A stretch of DNA of 64,000 nt from Azospirillaceae bacterium (GCA_031291675.1 JARLIO010000062.1:83013-147012); one strand, 5' to 3'. Positions 24,827 to 32,978 are shown, numbered from the stretch's first letter. Program-made: numbers and translations. Notes: generated from the sequence alone by a model not told the origin.

Positions 24827-25921
24827 ATGACGGCAGCGACGATGCGCGCGGCCTTGTTGCGAACCCAGGGACAGAAGCTGGAACTGCGCAGCGACATCGG
24901 CTTTGCCGCGCCGGGCCGCGGCCAGGTTCTGGTCCGTGTCGCCTTTAGCGGGGTGTGCCACAGCCAGTTGATGGAGGTTCGTGGCGGCCGCGGCCCCGAC
25001 GCCTGGCTGCCCCATCTGCTCGGTCACGAAGGGTCGGGGATCGTCCAGGCGATCGGTGCCGGCGTCACCAAGGTGGTGCCGGGCGACCGGGTGATTCTGG
25101 GCTGGATCAAGGGATCGGGGCTGGAGGCGGGCGGCGCGCACTACCAGTGCGGTGACACCAGGATCAATGCGGGTGGGGTGACCACCTTCAACGAATATGC
25201 CCTGGTGTCAGAGAACCGGCTTACGCCCCTGCCCGACGACATTCCGATGGACATCGCTGTCCTGTTCGGCTGCGCGGTGCCGACCGGTGCCGGAATCGTG
25301 CTCAACGAACTGCAACCGCCGCCGGGCAGCACGATCGGCGTGTTCGGCCTGGGCGGGATCGGCATGAGCGCGCTGATGGCGACCGCACTGTGTGATGCCG
25401 CCCGGGTGATTGCGGTCGACCGGGTGCCGGAAAAACTGGCCTTGGCGCGCGAATTCGGGGCGACCGATCTGATCGATGCCGGCGATAGCGACGTGCTGGC
25501 CGCGATCCGCGCCCTGACCGGGGGACGCGGTCTCGATTTCGCGGTCGAGGCGTCGGGACAGGTCCGGGTGATCGAGCAGGCCTTCGCCGCGGTCCGGCCG
25601 CAGGGCGGGCTGTGCGTTTTTGCCTCCCATCCCCGGCAGGGGGAGCGGATCGCGCTTGATCCCTACGACCTGATTTGCGGCCGGCAGATCCGGGGCAGTT
25701 GGGGCGGTCGCTGTGTCCCCGACCGCGACATCCCGCGCTTCCTTGATTTGTACCGTCAGGGGCGTCTGCCGCTGGAAAAGCTGATCACGCGCCGCTACCG
25801 GCTGGATCAGATCAACGAGGCCCTGGACGATCTGGAAGCGGGTCGCGTCGGCCGGCCGCTGATCGAAATCGCTCCGGATTTGGCGTCCGGGATTCCGGTT
25901 TCGGTAACGATCTCGGGGTAG
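24827..25921 (+). CDS. Zinc-dependent alcohol dehydrogenase (MDR family)
   Basis: A 364-aa medium-chain dehydrogenase. Catalytic zinc ligands are visible: Cys in SGVCHSQL, His-Glu in LLGHEGSG, and Cys in LFGCAVPTGAG. The NAD site is GVFGLGGIGMSALMA. The lobe that normally holds four structural-zinc cysteines is replaced by a short loop (GSGLEAGGAHYQCGDTR), so structural zinc is lost. The ATG at 24827 (MTAATMRAALL) is preferred to 24785 because a CGAGGA site precedes it. It lies 45 bp after the E1-beta gene and probably oxidises or reduces an intermediate of the same route. Confidence 0.85.
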   Translation: MTAATMRAALLRTQGQKLELRSDIGFAAPGRGQVLVRVAFSGVCHSQLMEVRGGRGPDAWLPHLLGHEGSGIVQAIGAGVTKVVPGDRVILGWIKGSGLEAGGAHYQCGDTRINAGGVTTFNEYALVSENRLTPLPDDIPMDIAVLFGCAVPTGAGIVLNELQPPPGSTIGVFGLGGIGMSALMATALCDAARVIAVDRVPEKLALAREFGATDLIDAGDSDVLAAIRALTGGRGLDFAVEASGQVRVIEQAFAAVRPQGGLCVFASHPRQGERIALDPYDLICGRQIRGSWGGRCVPDRDIPRFLDLYRQGRLPLEKLITRRYRLDQINEALDDLEAGRVGRPLIEIAPDLASGIPVSVTISG

Positions 25922-25995
25922 GCTGAAAGCCAGGTCGCCGGCGTGGTGATACGACCCGGCCCCGAGCCTGCCCATCGTCCTCAGGAACAACTCTC

Positions 25996-27543
25996 ATGCA
26001 TGATGCCGACCGCAGCCGTGATCTGGCCGAAATCGTCGCCGATATCCGCGACCAGGTCCCGCCCGGGGCGCGGATCGCCTTTGTCTCAGGCCTATTCAAT
26101 GTGCTGCATCCCGGCCATGTCCGGCTGCTGAAATTCGCCGCGGAATGCAGCGATTTTCTTGTGGTCGGGGTGTTGGAGCGCATCGCCGATCCGGGCGGCG
26201 ATCCGCGCCATGAGGCGGCGGATGCCGCCAGCACGGTCCATGAGCGCTTCCTGCTGCCCAGTGACATGCGTCTGGAAGGCATGCGCGCGATTGCAATGGT
26301 CGATTACTGCTTCCTGCTGCGCGTGCCACCGGTGGTGCTGATCGGCGCCTTGCGGCCCGACATCGTGCTGAAGGGCAAGGAATTTGAAGCGCTCGACAAT
26401 CCCGAGGCCGAGGCGGTGGCGGCCTATGGCGGCAAGCTCAGCTTCTCCTCCGGCGAAATGAGCTTTGCCTCCTTCGACCTTCTCGAGCGGCAATATGCCG
26501 GGATCAACGGTTCGAGCATTGCCAAGCCCCGGGATTATCCGGCCCGTCACGGATTTTCGGTCGCCGGGCTGATCCCGGCACTCGCGAAGCTGGCCGCGAT
26601 GAAGGTCCTGGTGATCGGCGATCTGATCGTTGACGAATATATCGATTGCGACGCGCTGGGCATGTCGCAGGAGGATCCGACGATCGTGGTCCGGCCGATT
26701 GCGCGCAAACGCTTCATCGGCGGCAGCGGCATTGTCGCGGCCCACGCCGCCAAGCTGGGCGCCGGCGTGCATTATCTTTCGGTGGCCGGTGACGATGCCA
26801 TCGCCGACTATGGCCGGGCGGGGTTGGACGCGTTGGGCATCGCCACGACGATCATCGAGGATCCCAGCCGGCCGACCACGCTGAAGATGCGCTACCGCGC
26901 CGGCGGCAAGACGCTGCTGCGGGTCAGCGAACTGCGCCAACATGCCATCAGTGCCGAGATTGCCGAGCGGATCTATCGCGCGGCCGAGGAACAGATCGCC
27001 GGGGCCGATCTGCTGGTGTTTTCGGATTTCAACTATGGCTGTCTGCCGCAGGCGCTGGTCGACCGGCTGATCACGCTGGGCCGCGATGCCGGCGTCGCGA
27101 TGGTGGCCGACAGCCAGGCCTCGTCGCAGGTCGCCGATATCGGCCGCTTCAAGGACATGTTGCTGATCACGCCGACGGAACGCGAGGCCCGGCTGGCGCT
27201 CCATGACTGGGATTCCGGTCTGGCCGAGATTGCGAGCAGTCTGCAAATGGCCGCCCGCTCGACCCATGTTGTGATCACGCTGGGCGCCGAGGGCATCCTG
27301 GTCCTCGCCAAGGAAAACGGAACCTATATTCTCGACCGGCTGCCGGCGCTCAATTCCGCGCCCAAGGATGTCGCGGGCGCCGGCGATTCCTTTCTGATTT
27401 CGGCGGCGATGGCGCTGTGCGCCGGCATGGACATCTGGCAGGCCGCCTATCTGGGCGCGATCGTCGCCGCCTGCCAGGTCGGTCGCGTCGGCAATACCCC
27501 GTTGCGGATCGAGGAAATTGTCCAAGAATTGGAAAGGCCCTGA
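25996..27543 (+). CDS. HldE-like bifunctional sugar nucleotidyltransferase-kinase, domains in reverse order
   Basis: A 515-aa fusion. Residues ~25-165 are a cytidylyltransferase-fold domain (GLFNVLHPGHVRLLKFA with the HxGH motif, then PDIVLKGKEFE). Residues ~203-515 are a PfkB-family kinase (VLVIGDLIVDEYID, GGSGIVAAHAAKLGA, and the catalytic DVAGAGDSF near the end). E. coli HldE has the same two domains but kinase first, nucleotidyltransferase second. Here the order is swapped and the linker is ~35 residues. Likely role: phosphorylation of a heptose 7-phosphate (or similar) at C1 and nucleotidyl transfer. No GmhB phosphatase is in the cluster. Confidence 0.85.
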   Translation: MHDADRSRDLAEIVADIRDQVPPGARIAFVSGLFNVLHPGHVRLLKFAAECSDFLVVGVLERIADPGGDPRHEAADAASTVHERFLLPSDMRLEGMRAIAMVDYCFLLRVPPVVLIGALRPDIVLKGKEFEALDNPEAEAVAAYGGKLSFSSGEMSFASFDLLERQYAGINGSSIAKPRDYPARHGFSVAGLIPALAKLAAMKVLVIGDLIVDEYIDCDALGMSQEDPTIVVRPIARKRFIGGSGIVAAHAAKLGAGVHYLSVAGDDAIADYGRAGLDALGIATTIIEDPSRPTTLKMRYRAGGKTLLRVSELRQHAISAEIAERIYRAAEEQIAGADLLVFSDFNYGCLPQALVDRLITLGRDAGVAMVADSQASSQVADIGRFKDMLLITPTEREARLALHDWDSGLAEIASSLQMAARSTHVVITLGAEGILVLAKENGTYILDRLPALNSAPKDVAGAGDSFLISAAMALCAGMDIWQAAYLGAIVAACQVGRVGNTPLRIEEIVQELERP

Positions 27544-27545
27544 GC

Positions 27546-28250
27546 ATGAAGGCGTTGCTGCTGGCCGCGGGCCTGGGCACCCGGCTTCGGCCGCTGACCG
27601 AAACGGTGCCCAAATGCCTGGCACCGGTCCAGGGGCGACCCTTGCTGGGCTACTGGTTCGATCTGCTGTTCGTCGCGGGGATCACACGCGCCCGGGTCAA
27701 CACCCATTACCTCGCCGATGCGGTTCGCGCATTCGTCGCGTCGTCACCCTGGCACGATCGGGTGTCTCTGGTGCATGAAGAGCGCCTGCTGGGAACCGGG
27801 GGCACCATCCTGGCCCAGCGCGCCTTTCTTGACGAGGGCCCCTTTCTGGTCGCGCATGCCGACAATTTGACACGGTTCGATGTCAGGGCATTCGTGCGGC
27901 GCCACCAGCAGCGTCCGGCCGGCGTCTTGATCACCATGATGACGTTCGACAGCGATACGCCGCAGAGCTGTGGTATCGTCGCCGAGACCGGCGACGGGAT
28001 CGTGACCGGATTTTTCGAAAAGGTCAGCGATCCGCCCGGCAACCGCGCCAACGCCGCGGTCTATATCTTCGAACCGGCGGTGATCGCCGCTCTGGCGGCG
28101 CTGGGCAAGCCGGTGATCGATCTCAGCACCGAGATCATTCCGCATTTTCTGGGACGGATCTGCACCTATCACAATGCCGACTACCACCGCGACATTGGTA
28201 CGATCGAGAGCCTGGACCAGGCCCAGCGTGACTTTCCCGGGCTGGCGTGA
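27546..28250 (+). CDS. Sugar-1-phosphate nucleotidyltransferase (HddC/MurU-like)
   Basis: A 234-aa single-domain NTP_transferase. It has the signature LLAAGLGTRLRPLTETVPKCL with the pyrophosphorylase GxGTRLRPLT core and catalytic Lys, then HEERLLGTGGTILAQ, the metal-binding Asp in LVAHADNLT, and a C-terminal DIGTIESLDQA. Length and motifs fit the guanylyl- or uridylyltransferases HddC, RmlA-short or MurU. It begins 2 bp after the HldE-like gene (TGAGCATG) and is the last gene of the cluster. Nucleotide and sugar specificity cannot be read; the heptose context suggests D-glycero-D-manno-heptose 1-phosphate. Confidence 0.82.
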   Translation: MKALLLAAGLGTRLRPLTETVPKCLAPVQGRPLLGYWFDLLFVAGITRARVNTHYLADAVRAFVASSPWHDRVSLVHEERLLGTGGTILAQRAFLDEGPFLVAHADNLTRFDVRAFVRRHQQRPAGVLITMMTFDSDTPQSCGIVAETGDGIVTGFFEKVSDPPGNRANAAVYIFEPAVIAALAALGKPVIDLSTEIIPHFLGRICTYHNADYHRDIGTIESLDQAQRDFPGLA

Positions 28251-28953
28251 GCGGGTAGGGGTGTTGTGGGCGCCGGCATGGCCTCGTCAGTGAAAGTCTC
28301 ATGCCGTGAAGGCGTACGCCCGACACCGGCCCCTGAGCCGGGGGAGAATTTCGCCTCCGGATGCTGATTGGCTGTCGGCCCGCGGGCTGCCGCCCGCACC
28401 CGCTCGGGGTGAACCCCGAACGCCCCTCTATTTTGATAAAAACAAAGGGGTCTGGGGCATGGCCCCGTTGGGTTTGGGCGAAAGCCCAACGCGTCGTCGC
28501 CAAAAGGAGAACCGCTGGCATTCTTGCGGGTGAGAGGCGCCCGCGCCACTGTCTCTTTCCAGGCGCTCTCCTGATATCGGTTGCGATCGTCCCGAAAGAC
28601 TTCCTTGTTCCGCCTCGCGCTACGCCGCGGTGGATTACATAGATCAGTGCCTCTGGAAAAACGAACCTGGTAAACGCCACCTCGCGCGGCAGCCTGAGTA
28701 GTTTCCGAGGCTGCCGTCGCGGGATTACTTGCGGCTATCATCAAACCGCCTGATTCGTTCGTACAAAAGGCGAATCTTTCGCGAACTTCGGCGTACCAGC
28801 CTGAAATATGGTGATATCCGCGTCATACAAGGGCGTTTTACAATGTCCGAAGCCGCTTCAATGACCTCCGGATCGCTCATCGCCGCCGACAAGGTGAAGG
28901 GCACCGTCACGGGAGGTTCCCGTGAAGACATCAACAAACGGTGTGACGACGAC
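28251..28953. other. Intergenic region with repeat R1 copy 3
   Basis: About 700 bp without a convincing gene. It holds the R1 repeat at 28372-28513. The right part (28720-28953) should contain the csbD promoter, but no consensus could be named. The frame of csbD is open back to 28729; the extra codons are Arg-rich and not family-like. Confidence 0.5.
28372..28513 (+). repeat. Dispersed repeat R1, copy 3
   Basis: Same orientation as copy 1, ~120 bp after the last sugar-cluster gene. Compensating changes keep the hairpins: cggggtgaaccccg is identical, and ggggcatggcccc replaces the cggggcatcgccccg of copy 1. Confidence 0.8.
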
Positions 28954-29124
28954 ATGGACAAAGATCGTATCGCTGGCGCAGCAAAGCAAACCAAGGGCGC
29001 AATCAAGGAGGCCGCCGGCAAGGTTCTCGGCGACTCGAAGCTGACTGCCGATGGCAAGGCCGATAAGGCCGAGGGCAAGGTTCAGAACGCCATCGGCGGC
29101 TTGAAGGACGTGCTGAAGGAATAG
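28954..29124 (+). CDS. CsbD-family stress protein
   Basis: A 56-aa, very hydrophilic helical protein. MDKDRIAGAAKQTKGAIKEA followed by KADKAEGKVQNAIGGLKDVL is the CsbD pattern of two Lys/Ala/Gly-rich helices. CsbD proteins are induced by general stress in many bacteria; their molecular role is unknown. The ATG at 28954 gives family length, but no strong ribosome site precedes it, so an upstream ATG at 28843 remains possible. It is followed by a PRC-barrel gene and a tiny membrane protein gene, a set often found together in stress-related loci. Confidence 0.8.
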   Translation: MDKDRIAGAAKQTKGAIKEAAGKVLGDSKLTADGKADKAEGKVQNAIGGLKDVLKE

Positions 29125-29210
29125 AGGCGCAGGTGGCGCCGCAGCGCGGCGTCACTTCAGCCCGCAAGAGTCTGCACCGCACGGCATAAACCACTCGATA
29201 GGAGCAACCG

Positions 29211-29606
29211 GTGACAAACACGATCAGAATTCTGGTGGGCGCCGCCCTCGTCGTGGTGTCGCTGAGCGGCCCGACCTTTTCGCAAGGCGCGCCGCAAACG
29301 GTCGCCTTGACGAAGGTCGACCCCGCATCGCTGGCGATGGGCTACCGGACATCCAGAGTGGTGGGCAGCACCGTCGTCAATGAGGCCCAGGAGATCGTGG
29401 GAAGGATCGACGATCTGATTGTTACACCGACCGAGAAGGTTCCCTTCGCGGTGCTGTCGGTCGGGGGCTTCCTGGGCGTGGGCTCGAAATACGTCGTGGT
29501 GCCCTATAGTTCGCTCCAGGTGAAAGACAAGCAGATGGTGCTCCCCGGTGCCACGAAAGACTCGCTGAAGGCCCTTCCGGAATTCAAATACAACACCGGG
29601 GACTGA
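29211..29606 (+). CDS. Exported PRC-barrel domain protein
   Basis: A 131-aa protein with a signal peptide (residues 1-25, cleavage near TFSQG). It has a PRC-barrel-like beta domain: RTSRVVGSTVVNEAQEIVG, IDDLIVTPTEKVPFAVLSVG and GSKYVVVPYSSLQV. Start is GTG at 29211 with AGGAGC seven bases upstream. Exported PRC-barrel proteins of this type are frequent in alphaproteobacteria and often sit near CsbD and small membrane proteins. Function is unknown. Confidence 0.82.
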   Translation: MTNTIRILVGAALVVVSLSGPTFSQGAPQTVALTKVDPASLAMGYRTSRVVGSTVVNEAQEIVGRIDDLIVTPTEKVPFAVLSVGGFLGVGSKYVVVPYSSLQVKDKQMVLPGATKDSLKALPEFKYNTGD

Positions 29607-29707
29607 CAGAAGGTGGGGCCGCGGCGGCCGGGTTCTCACCACGACGGGCGCCCCCCCCTGGGGCTGCGAGCGCGTGTTTCAATCAACCAAGGCGGGAGCC
29701 ATAGGCA

Positions 29708-29881
29708 ATGAGTACAATTGTTATCATCATCGTACTGGTGCTTCTGTTCGGCGGTGGCGGCGGCTACTATGCGCATGGTCGCTATGGCGGGGCCGGGTTG
29801 GGTGGCGTCCTCGGCACGGTCATTCTCATTGTTGTGCTGCTATGGCTGTTTGGAGGCCTCGGAGGCAGGGGCGGGATTTAA
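29708..29881 (+). CDS. 57-aa membrane protein (DUF3309-like)
   Basis: A short gene starting MSTIVIIIVLVLLFGGGGGY, with a first hydrophobic segment (residues 4-15), a Gly/Tyr-rich middle (YYAHGRYGGAGLGG), a second hydrophobic segment (TVILIVVLLWLFG) and the end GGRGGI. Length, start and two-segment layout match DUF3309-type proteins. GGGAGCC lies about 10 bp upstream of the ATG. It is probably an inner-membrane protein of unknown role, grouped with the PRC-barrel and CsbD genes. Confidence 0.75.
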   Translation: MSTIVIIIVLVLLFGGGGGYYAHGRYGGAGLGGVLGTVILIVVLLWLFGGLGGRGGI

Positions 29882-29885
29882 CCGA

Positions 29886-29948
29886 TAGAGCATTTTCCGA
29901 CCAAGTGGGTTCCGGTTGGGCGTAGAAAATGCGACAAAACAAAGACCT
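29886..29948. repeat. Dispersed repeat R3, copy a
   Basis: 63 bp identical to 34294-34356. It contains an outer inverted repeat (gcatttt ... aaaatgc). It starts 4 bp after the stop of the 57-aa gene and ends 7 bp before R2 copy b. Confidence 0.85.
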
Positions 29949-29955
29949 CTTGGGG

Positions 29956-30089
29956 GCGTCATCGAATTTGCGACCGTCGCCCTCGCGACCGCTTGGGCTC
30001 AGAGCCACACGCTCCGAACGATGACGCCTGTGGCCCTGGATGCCCGCGTTCGCGAGCATGACGGTGGCGAGAGATCCGCTCATTGCCAT
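29956..30089 (+). repeat. Dispersed hairpin repeat R2, copy b
   Basis: Same orientation as copy a. The left arm reads gccctcgcgaccgc and has lost part of the pairing with the right arm (gcgttcgcgagcatgacggt). It ends 2 bp before the hydrolase remnant. Confidence 0.8.
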
Positions 30090-30091
30090 CC

Positions 30092-30240
30092 TCACCGTTC
30101 CATCGGTGTCGTGAAGGCAAGAACGGCGTCCAGGAATTGTTGCCGCGCCGGTGTCGGCTGGAGATGCACGTAATGCGACGCGCCGGGGAGTTCAACGAAC
30201 CGGACCGAGGCGGCATTGGTCAAATGGCTGAGCAAGGTCG
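30092..30240 (-). pseudogene. C-terminal remnant of an alpha/beta hydrolase
   Basis: About 48 codons on the minus strand read RFVELPGASHYVHLQPTPAR and then QQFLDAVLAF, ending in TGA at 30092. This is the final strand, catalytic His (GASHYVH) and last helix of an alpha/beta hydrolase. Everything N-terminal of it is missing and replaced by the 5'-truncated LysR remnant on the other strand. Not translated as such. Confidence 0.65.
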
Positions 30241-31108
30241 CAGCGTCGGTCGGCCGCGACCTTCTCGCCGTCGCCGACGAACTGCATATGGGCCGCGCGG
30301 CCCTGCGCCTGGGTATGGCGCAACCGCCGCTCAGTCAGTCCATCACCCGGTTGGAACGGGAACTGGGTGTTCGATTGTTCGACCGGGTCAACCGGCGTCT
30401 GGCGCTGACGCCGGAGGGCGCCGGCTTTATCGACGAGGCCCGGGCCTCGGTGCTCCACGCGGACGCGGCGGCCCGCCTTGCCCGGTCGGCGGGGCAGGGG
30501 AGCGCCGGCACCATCCGGATCGGCTTTGTTTCGGGGGCACTTTACGATCGCCTGCCCCGGCGTCTGGCCCGCCTGAGACAGGCGCTTCCCGATGTGCGCC
30601 CGGTTCTCGTTGAGATCTCGGCCAACGACCAGCTGGCCGCGCTCGCGGACGGAAGCATCGATGTCGGCTTCGCGCACCCGCCGTTTGGCACCGGCGAAGC
30701 GCTGACCGTCACGGCGTTCCCCCCGGAGGAGACGATCGCGGTTCTGCCCGACGACGGGGAAAGCGGCGGTGTCAGCCTGGCCCGGGTCGCCGCGTGCGGG
30801 CTGATTCTGTTTCCGTCGACCCAGGGGCCGGTGTTCCATGCCGGCATCATGGACACGTTCGCCCGGGCGGGGATCAAGGTGCAGGTGGTTCAGGAGGCGA
30901 CGCGGCCCTGACAATGCTGTCCCTGGTCTCGGCCGGCCTGGGCGCGGCACTGCTGCCGCACTCGATCCGGCGACTGGCCTTTGACGGTGTTCGCTTCGCC
31001 CCGATCACCGACGCGATAATGCCCACCTTGTCGCTGTCCATGATCATGAAACGCAGGCCGCACCCTCCGGTCGTGCGCCGCGTCTGGCAGGTTTTTTCCG
31101 AGGCATAG
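30240..31108 (+). pseudogene. LysR-family regulator, 5'-truncated and frameshifted
   Basis: The helix-turn-helix begins abruptly at LLAVADELHMGRAALRLGMA followed by QPPLSQSITRLERELGVRLF; the usual start and first strand (M-ELRxLRxF) are gone. The effector domain continues to VQVVQEATR at about 30905. There a one-base deletion moves the frame: the first frame stops at TGA (30909-30911), while LTMLSLVSAGLGAALLPHSI continues in another frame to 31108. So it is disrupted twice. If the one-base gap were a sequencing error the missing N-terminus would still argue against function. It probably once regulated the divergent hydrolase gene. Confidence 0.8.
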
Positions 31109-31128
31109 GCGGAAGGATTGGCCCCGGG

Positions 31129-31229
31129 CGCCGGCGACCCGTCCCCCCGCGGTTTCCAGGCCCCGGGCCGCGCAATTCTGGTGGACCGAGCCCCCCTGTT
31201 TCAGAATGGCGCGCGCCACGGCCGGGGCG
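31129..31229 (-). repeat. 101-bp copy of an internal segment of the oxidoreductase gene at 34559-35884
   Basis: Identical base for base to 35293-35393. On the minus strand it encodes APAVARAILKQGGSVHQNCA and onward to the GGRVAG part of the oxidoreductase, and it breaks off sharply on both sides. A recent duplication or recombination scar. Confidence 0.85.
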
Positions 31230-31322
31230 TCGCGGGTGGAGGCAAAACGGCGTCGCCTCAGCGTATTCGAAAAGGTGAAATCGGAAGATTTCACCGGTTG
31301 GCGAAGACCAGTTCGCGCGATA

Positions 31323-31470
31323 AAGGCGCAAGTGTATCATCTTTGGCATCCTTCCCGATCTGTAGTCCCGGGAATTCCTTTGGCGGCGCTTACGCCGCCG
31401 TTTGGTCGGTTCCTGTTTCACCGGGCCGCCGAGGCGGTATCCCTCCGCAGGCATACGCGACGTGCCCCGC
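31323..31470 (-). ncRNA. Predicted omega-RNA (right end) of the TnpB element
   Basis: Directly 3' of and overlapping tnpB, the minus strand ends in ggaattcccg...cgggaaggatgccaa. This matches the usual right end of tnpB elements (GGAAT-stem-loop-GGATGTCAA type). The stem ttcccg/cgggaa lies at 31352-31374, and a second stem ggcggcg/cgccgcc spans the tnpB stop (31382-31399). By family rule the element ends at 31343 and the guide is the adjacent minus-strand flank, AGATGATACACTTGCGCCTT (31342-31323). The 5' limit given is approximate. Confidence 0.55.
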
Positions 31471-32625
31471 CGCGTTGAGAATGTTACGGGCTGCATTGCA
31501 GTCCGCGGATTGGGTATTGCCGCACTGGGCGCAGGTAAATGTGGTCTGGGCCTCGTGATTCCCAAGGGTGACGTGACCACAAACCGAACATTGGCGGCGG
31601 ATGTCGTGCGACGCGAGCAGGATGAGCTGTCCGCCCCTTTCGGACAATTTCCATCCCAGCATTGTGCGGAAGGCGAACCATCCTTGACTCAGAACCGGCC
31701 GGCTGAGGCGGCGTTTTGCCGGGACCGCACCGCCTGGGGCCGTAACCGGGGCCGGGGCCGCACTGTCAGGCGCTCGCGAGCCCTGGCGGGTCGGGAGGCC
31801 CTCGAGGACCACGACGCCGTGGTTCTTCGCGATCGTCGTGGATGTCTTGTGAAGATAGTCACGGCGGGCATTGGCCTCCCGGACGAGCAGGCGGGTGACC
31901 TGCTTCTTCTGCTTGTGCCAGTTGGCGGAGCCCCGCTGTTTGCGGGCCAGTGCACGTTGGGCATGGCTCAACCGGTGTTCTATCCGCTCGAAACTGTCCG
32001 GTGGTTGGAACATCGTACCTTCCGAACCGGCCGCAAAGCACGAGGCTCCACGATCGATACCGATGGCCGGTGCTTCGGACCGCACCGGATCGGCGACCTC
32101 ACGCTCGGTCTGGATCGATATGAACCAATGCTGGGCCTTTTCGCTGACCGTCGCCTGGGCGATCGTGCCTTCCACGGGCCGGCTCGCCCGGTACTTCAGC
32201 CAACCAATCTTGGGGAGCCATACCCGTCCCCAGCCCTCGCGAACCGCTATCACTTTCACCGATATCGGATAGCGGAAACTGTCACCATGGTTCTTGTTCT
32301 TGAAGCGGGGAAAACGTTTGCGCCCTGTATCGTCCTGGGGCCGAAAAGAATCGCGGAGGGCACGGTCCAGATCCTTGAGCTTTTGTTGAAGGGGATGGAC
32401 ATGAATCTCCGCCAGCCACGCGGTTTCTTCGGCATGGCGCCAGCCGGTGAGCCACCGGCACATTTCAGCATAGCCGGCGGTGCCCTCGCCGCGCGCCAGT
32501 CGTGATTTCTGTTCAGCGAGGGCACGGTTCCAAATGAAGCGGCACGATCCGGCGAAGCGCGCCAGTATCATCTGGCGGTCGACATCGGGTTCCAGCCGAA
32601 ACCGATAGGCTTTGCGTTGCAGCAT
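31390..32625 (-). CDS. tnpB: TnpB RNA-guided nuclease of an IS200/IS605-type element
   Basis: A 411-aa TnpB with the whole split RuvC catalytic set: Asp191 (AIGIDRGASCFA), Glu275 (VVVLEGLPTR) and Asp375 (TQSADCNAARNIL). The zinc ribbon is Cys346/349 and Cys365/368 (CSVCGHV, CAQCG). The N-terminus MLQRKAYRFRLEP and RFIWNRALAEQK are typical of the OrfB_IS605/helix-turn-helix region. TnpB is an omega-RNA-guided DNA endonuclease that helps transposon retention. No tnpA lies beside it, so this is a tnpB-only (IS1341-like) element. A Pro/Ala insertion (about 285-305) lies between the second and third RuvC parts. It appears intact. Confidence 0.92.
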   Translation of the reverse strand: MLQRKAYRFRLEPDVDRQMILARFAGSCRFIWNRALAEQKSRLARGEGTAGYAEMCRWLTGWRHAEETAWLAEIHVHPLQQKLKDLDRALRDSFRPQDDTGRKRFPRFKNKNHGDSFRYPISVKVIAVREGWGRVWLPKIGWLKYRASRPVEGTIAQATVSEKAQHWFISIQTEREVADPVRSEAPAIGIDRGASCFAAGSEGTMFQPPDSFERIEHRLSHAQRALARKQRGSANWHKQKKQVTRLLVREANARRDYLHKTSTTIAKNHGVVVLEGLPTRQGSRAPDSAAPAPVTAPGGAVPAKRRLSRPVLSQGWFAFRTMLGWKLSERGGQLILLASHDIRRQCSVCGHVTLGNHEAQTTFTCAQCGNTQSADCNAARNILNAAGHVAYACGGIPPRRPGETGTDQTAA

Positions 32626-32978
32626 GAGTTTGACGATAGCTTGGTTGATTACGGATGAGGTCAGGACAGCAATCTCGACATTTGCGTTCCGGCATCCACG
32701 CGCCCGACGAACACAGACTTTATTTCGCCGTGCGGGCGTCCGATCGAGTCCTCCGCCCGATCGGTTCGGTGATGATCCCTCCAGGAGGTCGGCCGACGGG
32801 CGACGACAAGAACTCCGGTAGGATCGAAAGAGTTCCCCACAATCTCCGGAAGTGATAGCAATAGCCCCAATTTGTGACCCATAGGCGTAGACAGAACATC
32901 ACAAACGATCGCAAAGCGGTCGTATACTTCAAAAACATCAAAAATTTCAACAGATATTCCAGTCAAAATCTCTCTAGT

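Noticed and set aside
23564..25141. 525-codon minus-strand frame under E1-beta and alcohol dehydrogenase
   Set aside because: Antisense shadow; both sense genes have clear motifs.
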